64,000 nucleotides of DNA, from assembly GCF_943193045.1 (NCBI RefSeq), contig NZ_CALPCN010000003.1, positions 62,001 through 126,000 of the forward strand, in the 5' to 3' direction. The position numbers and the translations under genes were made by a program. This document shows, one piece after another, positions 1-8,172 of this stretch. Below the pieces are notes generated by a model. The model worked only from the letters and a program-made list of their open reading frames with translations, searched no databases and was not told where the DNA came from. Origin of the DNA: Pumilibacter muris. Its GTDB lineage: Bacteria; Bacillota; Clostridia; Christensenellales; Pumilibacteraceae. Numbering within the stretch: position 1 is the stretch's first letter; each line of letters begins with the position of its first letter.

Positions 1-1
1 G

Positions 2-1441
2 CTGTACAACGCCGACTGTTTCGATGTGCTGAACGAAGTGCCTGACGGCTCGGTAGATATGATACTTACCGACTTGCCATACGGTACGACGCGAAACAAA
101 TGGGATAATCCGTTACCGCTCGATAGGCTGTGGAAATGTTTTCTACGGATCATAAAAGCTAACGGCGCAATCGTGCTGTTCGCTCAAACGCCATTTGACA
201 AGCTACTCGGCGCAAGCAATGAAAAACTCTTGCGTTACGAATGGATATGGGTAAAGCGGCAAGGGAGCGGACACCTTAACGCAAAGAAGATGCCGCTCAA
301 ACGCCACGAAAACATATTGGTGTTTTACAAGAAGCCGCCGAAGTACAATCCGCAAATGACAAAGGGCAAACCTTACTCGGCAAAGAGCGGCAGACCGAGC
401 GCGAACTACGATAAGCAAAAAACGGTGTTCACGGTCAACGCAGGGGAGCGGTATCCGACAAGCGTGTTGGAGTTCAATTCGGAGAAAGGCTATCATCCGA
501 CGCAAAAACCCGTTGCGCTTTGCGAATACCTTATACGAACATACACGGACGAGGGCGAAACCGTCCTCGACTGCTGTATGGGTAGCGGTACGACAGGCGT
601 GGCTTGCCGCCACACAAACCGAGAATTCATCGGTATAGAAAAAGACGCCGAAATATTCGAGATAGCCAAGAAACGAATCGAGGGGGGAACAATGCAATAC
701 ATAGCAAGTATCAGTTACGGCAAAGACAGCCTCGCAATGCTCGAAGTCATCCGCCGCCACGGTCTTCCGCTCGACCGAATAGTACACGTCGAGATATTGG
801 CAACAAAGGGAATTCCTGCGGATCTTCCGCCGATGATGGAATTCAAGCGTAAAGCGGACGAGAGCATCAAAGAGAAGTACGGAATAACGGTCGAACATAT
901 TTCAGCACCGCGCACATACGAAGATTACTTTTACAGTGTGTGCAAAGGCGAAAAGAGCCGCAATCGCGGCAAGATATACGGATTCCCACTGCAAAAAGGG
1001 AATTGGTGTAACGCTCGGCTGAAGGTCGGCGTTCTCGACAAGCTCCAACGCAATGCTATAACGTATATCGGAATTGCGGCCGACGAGCCGAAACGCTTTC
1101 ATAACTTAACCGACACAAAGCGCAGTCCGCTCGTGGAGTACGGATGGACAGAGGCGATGTGCCGAAAGTGGTGTGAAGACAACGACTTGCTGAGTCCGAT
1201 TTATACGACCGCCGCCCGTGGAGGCTGTTGGTTTTGTCACAATCAAAGCGTGGCGCAGCTCCGACTGTTGCGCAAGAACTATCCCGAATATTGGGCGATA
1301 TTGCTCAAATGGGACGCGGATAGTCCCGTTACTTTCAAGGCGAACGGACACACAGTCCGCGATTTCGATAAACGCTTTTCTATGGAAGAACAAGGGATTA
1401 TACCCGAAAACACAAAATTCAAATGGAGAATGATACAATGA
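2..1441 (+). CDS. DNA methyltransferase joined in frame to a PAPS-reductase-like PP-loop domain (5' end outside window)
   Basis: The reading frame is open from base 2, so the start lies before the window. The first part (to about base 690) is a class-beta N4/N6 DNA methyltransferase: motif IV appears as TDLPYG and motif I as DCCMGSGTTG, in that order. The second part begins around an internal ATG at 692 and has the PP-loop signature SYGKDS plus a Cys-rich GGCWFCHNQ segment, as in phage proteins of the phosphoadenosine-phosphosulfate reductase family, whose substrate is unknown. A strong Shine-Dalgarno-like GAGGGGGG sits just before that ATG, and no stop separates the halves. It may be a true fusion or may also yield a separate PP-loop protein. 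The stop overlaps the metK start as ATGA. Confidence 0.85.
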   Translation: MYNADCFDVLNEVPDGSVDMILTDLPYGTTRNKWDNPLPLDRLWKCFLRIIKANGAIVLFAQTPFDKLLGASNEKLLRYEWIWVKRQGSGHLNAKKMPLKRHENILVFYKKPPKYNPQMTKGKPYSAKSGRPSANYDKQKTVFTVNAGERYPTSVLEFNSEKGYHPTQKPVALCEYLIRTYTDEGETVLDCCMGSGTTGVACRHTNREFIGIEKDAEIFEIAKKRIEGGTMQYIASISYGKDSLAMLEVIRRHGLPLDRIVHVEILATKGIPADLPPMMEFKRKADESIKEKYGITVEHISAPRTYEDYFYSVCKGEKSRNRGKIYGFPLQKGNWCNARLKVGVLDKLQRNAITYIGIAADEPKRFHNLTDTKRSPLVEYGWTEAMCRKWCEDNDLLSPIYTTAARGGCWFCHNQSVAQLRLLRKNYPEYWAILLKWDADSPVTFKANGHTVRDFDKRFSMEEQGIIPENTKFKWRMIQ

Positions 1442-2559
1442 CGAAACGCATCTATACCGCCGAGTCCGTTACGAGCGGACATCCCGACAAACTTGCCGAC
1501 CTTATAGCCGACAGCATTCTCGACGAGTGCTTGGAGCAGGACGAAAACAGCCGCGTCGCTTGTGAAGTTATGCTTGCGCACAACAAGTGTTTTATAAGCG
1601 GCGAGATAACGACCGCCGCCCAAGTGGACTACGAGTACATAGCGCGTTCGGTAATAGCGCAAATCGGCTATAACCCGAAAGACATCGAAGTGGAAGTGCG
1701 CATCCACGAACAAAGCGCAGACATAGCCGCCGCCGTGGACGGAACGGAATTGGGCGCAGGCGATCAGGGCATCGTGTACGGTTATGCAACAAACGAAACC
1801 AAAAACTATATGCCGCTGCCCATAGAACTCGCGCACCGACTGACCGAACGGTTGGAGCAGTGCAGGCGCGAAGGCATTATCAAAGGATTGCAGCCCGACG
1901 GCAAAAGCCAAGTGTCCGTGCAGTATGCCGGGGATAAGTTCGACAAGACAACGTCGGTCATCGTATCGGCACAGCACACCGAAGGGAAAGACCTCGGAGT
2001 GCTGACCGCCGAGATACGGCACAATGTCATCGGCTATGTGTTCGCGGATTATGACTTGTCAGATGCGGAGATACTCATCAATCCGTCGGGACGGTTTGTG
2101 GTCGGGGGATTCGAAGCCGACACGGGATTGACCGGGCGCAAACTTATGGTAGACACATACGGCGGTATGGCGCACCACGGCGGCGGCGCGATGTGCGGCA
2201 AGGACGCAAGTAAGGTGGACCGCAGCGGCGCATACCTTGCACGGTACATTGCGAAGAACATTGTCGCGGCACGGCTTGCCGAGAAATGCGAAGTCACGCT
2301 GTCCTACGCGATAGGTGTGCCGCATCCGACCGCAATAGACATCAACACTTTCTATACGGGCGCAGTGAACGAAAAGTTCATAGCCGAGGCGGTGGCGAAG
2401 GTGTTTGACCTGTCGGTCGCAGGCACGATAAACAAACTCGACCTCCGTCGCCCGGTCTTCGGACAAACTGCTGTCGGCGGGCATTTCGGCAAAGACTACT
2501 TTGCGTGGGAAATCACCGACAAAACGGAGGCGCTCGATGACGCGATCCGACCGAGATAA
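1438..2559 (+). CDS. metK: S-adenosylmethionine synthetase
   Basis: Makes S-adenosylmethionine from ATP and methionine. The protein is near full length (373 aa) with the family landmarks in order: GHPDKLAD near the N-terminus (ATP/Mg site), GAGDQG in the middle, and the GGGAMCGKDASKVDRSGAY loop towards the C-terminus. An ATG at 1423 is possible, but the ATG at 1438 overlaps the upstream stop as ATGA and has a GGAG at suitable spacing. It sits between a methyltransferase and a sigma factor in the phage early block, with a second methylase further on, so its likely job is to supply methyl donor for phage DNA methylation. Confidence 0.93.
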   Translation: MTKRIYTAESVTSGHPDKLADLIADSILDECLEQDENSRVACEVMLAHNKCFISGEITTAAQVDYEYIARSVIAQIGYNPKDIEVEVRIHEQSADIAAAVDGTELGAGDQGIVYGYATNETKNYMPLPIELAHRLTERLEQCRREGIIKGLQPDGKSQVSVQYAGDKFDKTTSVIVSAQHTEGKDLGVLTAEIRHNVIGYVFADYDLSDAEILINPSGRFVVGGFEADTGLTGRKLMVDTYGGMAHHGGGAMCGKDASKVDRSGAYLARYIAKNIVAARLAEKCEVTLSYAIGVPHPTAIDINTFYTGAVNEKFIAEAVAKVFDLSVAGTINKLDLRRPVFGQTAVGGHFGKDYFAWEITDKTEALDDAIRPR

Positions 2560-3061
2560 GCTCGTTACCGACAACCTGCGGCTTGTTTATTATCTTTATG
2601 AGAAACTGACCAAGAACAAACTGACAAGGCAATACAAGGATGACATTATATCCGAAGGTATGGTCGGACTCGTAAAGGCGGCAAAGACTTTCGATGACAA
2701 GCGGAAAATTAAGTTCGGCACATATGCATCACGATGCATAACCAACGAAATGCTTATGTTCATTCGGCGGATGAACAAACAGTTGCCACACGAAGTATCG
2801 TTGTACGATCCTATAGGCAGAGATGAGGACGGACACTTGATTTTTTATATGGACATTTTAAGCACCGATGAAGAGAGTGTGCGAGAACAAGATCGAATAA
2901 TCGATGCCGTAAGAAATTTGCCGAAACGAGATCGAGAAATAATCGATGCCGTGATGTCGGGGTTTAAGCAAAAAGAAATCGCCGCAATGATGGGTGTTAA
3001 GCAGTCCACCATATCGCGGCGAATAAGTCGCATCAAGAAAGAGCTAAAAAGGAATATTTAA
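2537..3061 (+). CDS. Phage-encoded sigma-70 family RNA polymerase sigma factor
   Basis: A 174-aa sigma factor. Region 2 is visible in the first half (DNLRLVYYLYEK, then SEGMVGLVKAAKTFD and FGTYASRCITNEM, the core-binding and -10 segment). Region 4 is at the C-terminus (LPKRDREIIDAVM, then KEIAAMMGVKQSTISRRISR, a helix-turn-helix). The ATG at 2537 is preferred over a TTG at 2501 because it has GGAGG seven bases upstream; it overlaps the end of metK. The size and two-domain layout match small alternative sigma factors. It is the natural candidate to read the repeated promoter-like elements at 4522, 5051, 8173, 10197 and 26237 (inference). Confidence 0.9.
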   Translation: MTRSDRDKLVTDNLRLVYYLYEKLTKNKLTRQYKDDIISEGMVGLVKAAKTFDDKRKIKFGTYASRCITNEMLMFIRRMNKQLPHEVSLYDPIGRDEDGHLIFYMDILSTDEESVREQDRIIDAVRNLPKRDREIIDAVMSGFKQKEIAAMMGVKQSTISRRISRIKKELKRNI

Positions 3062-3501
3062 TTTTTTACTCTACCGAGTATGTAATCAACGGTCACGTCG
3101 AATCCATCGGCAAGAGCGATAATTCCATTCAAAGTAGGCTCGCGGCTGCCACTCTTCCATTCATAAAAGCGCGATGCCGATATTTGCGCATGTTTATAGA
3201 AATGACACCACGGACAATTAAAGCGCTCTTTCAAACGAACAAGCTGCTCTGCAAACGGTGGACAGGGCAGGAAAGCGGAAGGATAGTTTTCGGGCTCTCT
3301 ACCAAGTAGGTAATCGGTGGTGCAATTAAAGAAATCGGCAAGTTTCAACAAAGTGTTCACCGATGGCGTATATTGAGCGTGAAGCGCGCGGGAAATAGTG
3401 GCTAAATCCAAACCGATAGCGGCGGCAAGTTGTGTGGCCGTTATTTTTTGCTCGAACATAAGTGAGTCGAGCGTTTCGGCAAATTTTGACAAATTATCCA
3501 T
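3058..3501 (-). CDS. Repressor-like protein with two XRE helix-turn-helix domains
   Basis: Encoded on the opposite strand, convergent with the sigma factor and divergent from the gene at 3635. The 147-aa protein holds two HTH_XRE domains in tandem: one at about residues 10-65 (TATQLAAAIGLDLATISRAL, ending DYLLGR) and a second at about 85-145 (ISASRFYEWKSGSREPTL, ending DYILGR). Each ends in the same motif, suggesting internal duplication. The divergent position and the inverted repeat upstream fit a lysogeny-type regulator controlling itself and the rightward operon. Several acidic residues and Cys pairs (PCPPF, NCPWC) lie in the linker; no cleavage or peptidase domain is visible. Confidence 0.85.
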   Translation of the reverse strand: MDNLSKFAETLDSLMFEQKITATQLAAAIGLDLATISRALHAQYTPSVNTLLKLADFFNCTTDYLLGREPENYPSAFLPCPPFAEQLVRLKERFNCPWCHFYKHAQISASRFYEWKSGSREPTLNGIIALADGFDVTVDYILGRVKN

Positions 3502-3528
3502 TTATAAGTCCTCTTTCTACAATATATT

Positions 3529-3582
3529 CTCTCCCATTCGTGCAATAAAGTGTTGCTACTTGCACCGATGGGAGAGTATAAT
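3529..3582 (+). promoter_or_regulatory. Inverted-repeat operator overlapping divergent promoters
   Basis: Two 17-base arms face each other at 3529-3545 and 3560-3576, matching at 15 of 17 positions when one is reverse complemented; the core is GCAC, two variable bases, then ATGGGAGA. A rightward sigma-A-type promoter overlaps it: TTGCTA at 3553-3558, 18-base spacer, TATAAT at 3577-3582. AT-rich -10-like sequence for the leftward repressor gene lies at 3521-3528. A repressor bound here would block the rightward promoter. Confidence 0.7.
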
Positions 3583-3634
3583 ATAGGTACACTCGACGCG
3601 CGAACGGTGAATAACAAATAGGGAGTTGACTTTT

Positions 3635-3838
3635 ATGGAGAAGCAACACAAAAATCCCACAAAAGAAAAGAAAACCGAGAATAGAAACAGCTATAATAAC
3701 TCCTACGATATAGCGGCAGAAATAATGCTGCTGCTCGACGATTACTTTTGCGGCAACTTTACCCACGATTGTGACTGCATACTTATGAAATTGGTCGATG
3801 GCAAAGTATTTCGGCTTTCTGTATCGGAGGTGGTGTAG
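3635..3838 (+). CDS. Small hypothetical protein, first gene right of the repressor
   Basis: A 67-aa product not recognised by family. It is Lys/Asn-rich at the N-terminus, followed by an acidic, Cys-containing segment (DDYFCGNFTHDCDC). The ATG at 3635 has GGGAG about nine bases upstream; a TTG at 3626 lies too close to that site. It is the first gene transcribed rightward from the divergent promoter, the position of early phage regulators, but nothing in the sequence fixes a function. Confidence 0.6.
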   Translation: MEKQHKNPTKEKKTENRNSYNNSYDIAAEIMLLLDDYFCGNFTHDCDCILMKLVDGKVFRLSVSEVV

Positions 3839-3842
3839 AATC

Positions 3843-4001
3843 GTGTGGTACAATAAAAAAGCCGACACAAAAAAACGGTCGGCGGTGAGTAGAGAGGAGC
3901 ATATTAATTATATCAAAACTGCGATAGCGCAAAAAGGAAAATGCTGTCCCTTACTGACATTAAATGGCGAATGCCGGGGTGGTGAGATATGCTCTTTATA
4001 A
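3843..4001 (+). CDS. Small hypothetical Cys-containing protein
   Basis: A 52-aa reading frame starting at GTG 3843, with GGAGG at 3826-3830. It is Lys-rich with several cysteines (GKCCPLL, GECRGGEIC) that could bind metal. The stop overlaps the start of the next gene (ATG 3989), which supports real translation. The hairpin at about 3861-3882 lies inside it. No family recognised. Confidence 0.45.
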   Translation: MWYNKKADTKKRSAVSREEHINYIKTAIAQKGKCCPLLTLNGECRGGEICSL

Positions 4002-4468
4002 AGAAAAATAAATTGGTTTCCGCGAATGTATGTATGTCAATGCCCGATGGGTTTGGGATTGTTATGCAAGACAAGCTTTTGTATGAAAATTATCTTCGAT
4101 TTGCTTCAAGGGCAGGGCTTGTTAAATTCGGATCGGTTATAATCGAGCTGTCAATGCGCAAAGCAAAAGAATCGGCAATCAAAGACTTACAATGTTTTAA
4201 CGCATACGGCACACGGTTACGTAGCGAAATACAACCTATAACACGAGGGAAAGGCGAAGGCTACGGAGCTTTCTACAAAGGTATTCCCGGCTATATGGAT
4301 TTATATGCCGAGAAATACGACTTTCCGTCCAATAAACAAGGCGAAAATCGCTTCGAGTTTTGTGTTTATCTTTGCGCAGGCAAGGGAAAAAAGATTGTGC
4401 AGACAGCCGAATTCGCCCTTACCGTACCGATAGTCAAGCAGTTTCTCGACAGCATAGAGTACAAATAA
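3989..4468 (+). CDS. Hypothetical phage protein, 159 aa
   Basis: Not recognised. A soluble-looking mixed alpha/beta protein with no membrane segment or obvious motif; the C-terminal half is Tyr/Phe-rich. It overlaps the preceding small gene by 13 bases and is followed by a terminator-like hairpin at 4481-4508, so it appears to be the last gene of the unit starting at 3635. Confidence 0.6.
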   Translation: MLFIKKNKLVSANVCMSMPDGFGIVMQDKLLYENYLRFASRAGLVKFGSVIIELSMRKAKESAIKDLQCFNAYGTRLRSEIQPITRGKGEGYGAFYKGIPGYMDLYAEKYDFPSNKQGENRFEFCVYLCAGKGKKIVQTAEFALTVPIVKQFLDSIEYK

Positions 4469-4480
4469 GACAGATAAGAA

Positions 4481-4508
4481 AGAGTCGACAAAAAAGGTCG
4501 GCTCTTTT
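4481..4508 (+). terminator. Rho-independent terminator
   Basis: Nine-base stem (AGAGTCGAC paired with GTCGGCTCT, one G-U) followed by a short T run. It ends the 3635-4468 unit just before promoter-like element copy A. Confidence 0.6.
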
Positions 4509-4521
4509 GAATTTGTTACGC

Positions 4522-4558
4522 TTTTTCGCTGGACTATTTGCATCGAGCACGGTATTGT
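4522..4558 (+). promoter_or_regulatory. Phage promoter-like element, copy A
   Basis: Two-box element: TTTTTCGCTGGACT at 4522-4535 and ACGGTATTGT at 4549-4558, with exactly 22 bases from the CGCTGG box start to ACGG, as in the four other copies. The second box contains a -10-like TATTGT; the first does not resemble the sigma-A -35 hexamer. It lies between a terminator and a strong ribosome site. Confidence 0.65.
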
Positions 4559-4589
4559 TTGTGGTACAACAAAAAGGAGGTGCGGTACA

Positions 4590-4784
4590 ATGCCGACAGT
4601 TAGATTTCGCAGTAGAGGCGAAAGCGGAAATATCTTCTTCCTTATGTCGTTGGTCGCCGAAGCGTTAAACGACGAGGAGCGGACGGGACAACTTTGGAAA
4701 GAGATAAAGCAAGGCTCATATGACGAGGCGATAGAGAAAATTCGCCGACACGTAAACCTGATCGATTTGGACGGATTATATTGA
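4590..4784 (+). CDS. Small hypothetical protein, 64 aa
   Basis: ATG start with a strong AAGGAGG upstream, directly downstream of promoter-like copy A. The product is charged and helical, with no recognised family. Its stop overlaps the next start (TGATG), so the two genes are probably translated together. Confidence 0.6.
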   Translation: MPTVRFRSRGESGNIFFLMSLVAEALNDEERTGQLWKEIKQGSYDEAIEKIRRHVNLIDLDGLY

Positions 4785-5002
4785 TGGATACCTTTTTCTC
4801 GCAAACAAAGTGCGACCGTTGCGGCAAGGAATTGACGGACGGTCGCACGATGTCTATGTTTAATACCGAGTGCATTTGCTTGGAATGCAAGCGCAAAGAA
4901 AAGCAAATGGACGAATATACCGCCGCCTGCGACGCCGAAAATGCCGCAGTAAAACGGGGCGAAAGGAACTTTCTCGGTATTGGTCTGCCTTACAAAAAAT
5001 AA
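4784..5002 (+). CDS. Small zinc-ribbon-like phage protein
   Basis: A 72-aa protein with two CxxC pairs (CDRCGKEL and CLECKRKE) about 20 residues apart, the layout of a four-cysteine zinc ribbon. The ATG at 4784 shares a base with the upstream stop. Similar small proteins occur in Firmicutes phages and mobile elements without an assigned role. It is followed by promoter-like copy B. Confidence 0.65.
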   Translation: MDTFFSQTKCDRCGKELTDGRTMSMFNTECICLECKRKEKQMDEYTAACDAENAAVKRGERNFLGIGLPYKK

Positions 5003-5050
5003 ACCGAAAATAATCAAAAATTCTTTGAAAAAGTTTCGGTTTTGGACGCG

Positions 5051-5086
5051 TTTTCGCTGGGCTCTTTCGATTGTTTACGGTATTCT
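5051..5086 (+). promoter_or_regulatory. Phage promoter-like element, copy B
   Basis: TTTTCGCTGGGCTC at 5051-5064 and ACGGTATTCT at 5077-5086, with the same 22-base phasing. It is preceded by ATTCTTTGAAAAAGTTTCG (shared with copies C and D) and followed by a GGTTACAAAATTAA leader, a small GGGC/GCCC hairpin and the ribosome site of the amidoligase gene. Confidence 0.7.
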
Positions 5087-5135
5087 TTGGTTACAAAATT
5101 AAACCAAGGGCAACCGCCCGAAAGGAGAACACGCA

Positions 5136-6035
5136 ATGAAAACACAAACCTTCGGAATCGAAATCGAACTCACAGGCATCACCAGATGCCAAGCCGCAAA
5201 CATCATAGCAAGCTACTATGGTACAAGCAAGACGCACGTCGGCGGCTCATACGACACTTACGAAGCTACCGACCGACAAGGACGCAGATGGAAAGCGATG
5301 CGCGATGCGAGCATACACACGGAAAAGAAAGACGGCACATACGCAGGGGATGCCTACAGCTGCGAAATCGTAACGCCCGTATGCCGCTACGAAGACATCG
5401 CCGACATACAAGAGATAGTAAGGCAACTGCGGCACAAAGGCGCGATAGCCAACGACAGCTGCGGAATACACGTCCACGTCGGCGCGGAGCAACATACGGC
5501 AAAAAGCCTGCGCAACCTCGTCAATATAATGACGAGCAAAGAAGACCTACTCTTCAAGGCACTCGGCGTAACCGAATCGAGAGCATCGAGATGGTGTAAG
5601 AAGAACGAAGAGAGATTCGTACAAAGGATAAACGCAAGCAAGCCGCAAACGACCGCCGCCATCGAAAGATTATGGTACGACGGACCGAGCCGCAGCTACT
5701 CGCACTACGATGGGAGCCGCTACCGCGCACTCAACCTACACAGCCTATGGCAAGGCAAGGGCATCGAGTTCCGATGCTTCAACGGCACGACGCACGCAGG
5801 GCAAATTAAAACCTACATACAATTATGCCTCGCAATATGCCATCAAGCACTCACGCAAAACGGTGCAAGCGCAAGGCGGACGGCAAGCACAAACGAAAAG
5901 TACACCTTCCGCACATGGCTACTGCGACTCGGAATGATAGGCGACGAGTTCGAAACGGCGAGAATGTTCCTGCTCAAAAACTTCGAGGGCGATACGGGAT
6001 ACAGGAACGGCAGACCGATGACGGTGGCGGCATAA
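5136..6035 (+). CDS. Amidoligase family protein (ATP-dependent carboxylate-amine ligase fold)
   Basis: A 299-aa protein with marks of the glutamine-synthetase-like putative amidoligases: FGIEIEL at the N-terminus (metal/ATP-binding acids), SCEIVTP, CGIHVHVG at about residues 108-116, and a C-terminal RALNLHSLW / IEFRCFNGT segment. Families of this kind join an amine to a carboxylate and, in mobile elements, are found next to gamma-glutamylcyclotransferases, exactly as here (next gene at 6081). The pair has been proposed in the literature to build and recycle a gamma-glutamyl-type conjugate; the substrate in this phage is unknown. It is transcribed from promoter-like copy B. Confidence 0.85.
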   Translation: MKTQTFGIEIELTGITRCQAANIIASYYGTSKTHVGGSYDTYEATDRQGRRWKAMRDASIHTEKKDGTYAGDAYSCEIVTPVCRYEDIADIQEIVRQLRHKGAIANDSCGIHVHVGAEQHTAKSLRNLVNIMTSKEDLLFKALGVTESRASRWCKKNEERFVQRINASKPQTTAAIERLWYDGPSRSYSHYDGSRYRALNLHSLWQGKGIEFRCFNGTTHAGQIKTYIQLCLAICHQALTQNGASARRTASTNEKYTFRTWLLRLGMIGDEFETARMFLLKNFEGDTGYRNGRPMTVAA

Positions 6036-6080
6036 GCCGCCGCCACCATACCTAAAAAAATCGAAATAGGAGAAACGATT

Positions 6081-6515
6081 ATGGCAAACAAATTATATAT
6101 AGCATACGGCAGCAACTTAAACCTCGCGCAAATGGCGCACAGGTGTCCGAACGCCAAGGTGGTCGGCAAGGGAATACTGAAAGACTATCAACTGACGTTC
6201 CGACACGTCGCAACAATAGAGCCCGAAAAGGGTGCGGAAACACCTGTCGGCGTGTGGGAAATAACGCCCGCTTGTGAGAGAGCCTTGGACATCTACGAGG
6301 GATATCCGCGAATGTACCGCAAGGAAACCGTCGATGTCGAAATGATGGACGGTACGACAAAGCAAGCAATGGTGTACATTATGAACGACGGGGAGCCGTC
6401 GCTGCCGAACGAATACTACTACGGCACGATCCGAAGAGGGTATGCGGATGTCGGGCTCGACGAAAAGTACCTTTATACCGCACTCGCCGATACCGTTCAG
6501 CGAATGCAAAAATAA
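6081..6515 (+). CDS. Gamma-glutamylcyclotransferase (AIG2-like)
   Basis: A 144-aa protein of the GGCT fold. YIAYGSNL near the N-terminus is the substrate-binding signature, followed by a beta-barrel core (VGVWEITP, then LDIYEGYPRMYRKE, where the E of DIYEGYP sits at the usual catalytic acid position). Enzymes of this family release 5-oxoproline from gamma-glutamyl-amines. It has its own GGAG ribosome site 46 bases after the amidoligase gene and ends before a terminator at 6540-6563, so the pair forms one short transcription unit. Confidence 0.88.
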   Translation: MANKLYIAYGSNLNLAQMAHRCPNAKVVGKGILKDYQLTFRHVATIEPEKGAETPVGVWEITPACERALDIYEGYPRMYRKETVDVEMMDGTTKQAMVYIMNDGEPSLPNEYYYGTIRRGYADVGLDEKYLYTALADTVQRMQK

Positions 6516-6539
6516 ATCAAATCAATATGCGTGTTCGGG

Positions 6540-6563
6540 AAAGAGCGTTTCGGCGCTCTTTTT
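6540..6563 (+). terminator. Rho-independent terminator before terL
   Basis: Eight-base perfect stem (AAAGAGCG with CGCTCTTT) and a T run. It closes the amidoligase-GGCT unit. terL starts 22 bases later, so terL expression must depend on read-through or on a promoter not recognised here. Confidence 0.7.
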
Positions 6564-6584
6564 CATTTCTTAACGGAGGTGGCA

Positions 6585-8135
6585 ATGGCATACAACAAAC
6601 AACTCGCCGACCGTGCCGTTGCGTTTATAAACTCCTTAAAGCACACGAAAGGCACTTGGCACGGCGTACCGTTCAAACTGTTGCCGTGGCAGAATAAAAT
6701 TATTTGCGACGTGTTCGGCACGGTAAAGGATAACGGATACAGACAATACAATACCGCTTATATCGAAATTCCGAAAAAGCAGGGCAAGAGCGAGATCGCG
6801 GCGGCGGTCGCTCTTTATCTTTTGGCGGGCGACGGAGAGTGGGGTGCGGAAGTGTACGGATGCGCCGCCGACCGACAGCAGGCAAGCATCGTGTTCGATG
6901 TGGCTTGCAATATGGTCGAGCAATGCCCGGCACTCAAAAAGCGCATCAAACCCGTTATGAGCCAAAAACGGCTCGTGTACCAACCGCTCAACGCATTCTA
7001 TCAGGTGCTGTCGGCAGAGTCGTACACCAAGCACGGACTCAACGTCCACGGCGTGGTGTTCGACGAACTACACGCGCAGCCGAGTCGCGCACTCTACGAT
7101 GTTATGACGCACGGATCGGGCGATGCGCGGAAACAGCCGCTGTTCTTCCTTATAACAACAGCGGGAACGGATCGCAACTCGATATGTTGGGAAATACACC
7201 AAAAAGCAAAGGACATACTCGAAGGGCGCAAGCACGACCGTTCGTTTTATCCCGTTATATTCGGGGCGGCGGATGATGACGATTGGGGCGATGAGAAGGT
7301 ATGGTACAAAGCCAATCCGTCGCTCGGCATCACCGTGGACGTGGAAAAACTCCGCATCGCATATGAATCGGCGAAAGAAAATCCCGCCGAGGAAAACCTA
7401 TTTCGACAACTGCGACTCAACCAATGGGTAAAGCAATCGGTGCGATGGATGCCGATGGACGCTTGGGATAAGTGTGCCGCCGCCGTGGATGCCGACGCAC
7501 TTGCCGGGCGAGATTGTTACGGCGGACTCGACCTATCGAGCAGCACCGACGTGACGGCATTCGTGCTTGTGTTTCCGCCGCTCAATGACGAAGACAAATA
7601 CGCCGTACTGCCGTTTTTTTGGATACCCGAAGACACGATAGAACTGCGTGTTCGGCGCGACCACGTTCCGTATGACGTGTGGAAAGCCAAAGGGCAAGTG
7701 ATAACCACCGAAGGCAACGTGATTCACTACGGCTACATCGAAAACTTTATAGAGGAACTCGGCAAAAAGTACCACATAAAAGAGATAGCGTTCGATAGGT
7801 GGGGTGCAGTTCAAATGACGCAAAACCTCGAGGGCATGGGTTTTACGGTAGTGCCGTTCGGTCAGGGCTTTAAGGATATGAGTCCACCGACAAAAGAATT
7901 GATGAAATTCGTACTCGAACAGAAGATTGCGCACGGCGGAAACATACCGCTACGGTGGATGATGGACAACGTGTTCGTGCGAACCGATCCTGCCGGGAAT
8001 ATCAAGATGGATAAAGAAAAGTCTACTGAAAGGATAGATGGAGCGGTCGCGCTTGTCATGGCTTTGGACCGTGCAATAAGGCATCAGGGGGCGGTGGAAA
8101 GCGTATACGATGACCGAGGAATAATTGTTATTTAG
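6585..8135 (+). CDS. terL: Terminase large subunit
   Basis: DNA-packaging motor of the HK97/Terminase_1 type, 516 aa. The ATPase domain shows the Walker A-like segment PKKQGKSE at about residues 62-69 and Walker B VVFDELHA; the C-terminal nuclease domain begins at GGLDLSSSTDVTAF with its first metal-binding Asp. ATG 6585 is used because AACGGAGG lies just upstream. No small terminase subunit was recognised beside it; it may lie left of the window or be one of the unassigned small genes. Promoter-like copy C follows. Confidence 0.93.
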   Translation: MAYNKQLADRAVAFINSLKHTKGTWHGVPFKLLPWQNKIICDVFGTVKDNGYRQYNTAYIEIPKKQGKSEIAAAVALYLLAGDGEWGAEVYGCAADRQQASIVFDVACNMVEQCPALKKRIKPVMSQKRLVYQPLNAFYQVLSAESYTKHGLNVHGVVFDELHAQPSRALYDVMTHGSGDARKQPLFFLITTAGTDRNSICWEIHQKAKDILEGRKHDRSFYPVIFGAADDDDWGDEKVWYKANPSLGITVDVEKLRIAYESAKENPAEENLFRQLRLNQWVKQSVRWMPMDAWDKCAAAVDADALAGRDCYGGLDLSSSTDVTAFVLVFPPLNDEDKYAVLPFFWIPEDTIELRVRRDHVPYDVWKAKGQVITTEGNVIHYGYIENFIEELGKKYHIKEIAFDRWGAVQMTQNLEGMGFTVVPFGQGFKDMSPPTKELMKFVLEQKIAHGGNIPLRWMMDNVFVRTDPAGNIKMDKEKSTERIDGAVALVMALDRAIRHQGAVESVYDDRGIIVI

Positions 8136-8172
8136 CAAAAAATTCTTTGAAAAAGTTTCGTGTTTTGAGCGT

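Noticed and set aside
203-898. Long opposite-strand ORFs across the methylase, metK and structural genes
   Set aside because: They mirror well-supported genes, lack ribosome sites and have no recognisable domains; typical shadows of this codon use.
1423-1437. Upstream ATG as the metK start
   Set aside because: ATG 1438 overlaps the previous stop and is better spaced to GGAG; the added residues are not typical of MetK.
3780-3860. A sixth copy of the phage promoter element before 3843
   Set aside because: GTGGTACAA followed by an A run recurs as after copy A, but the CGCTGG box and the ACGGTAT box are absent.
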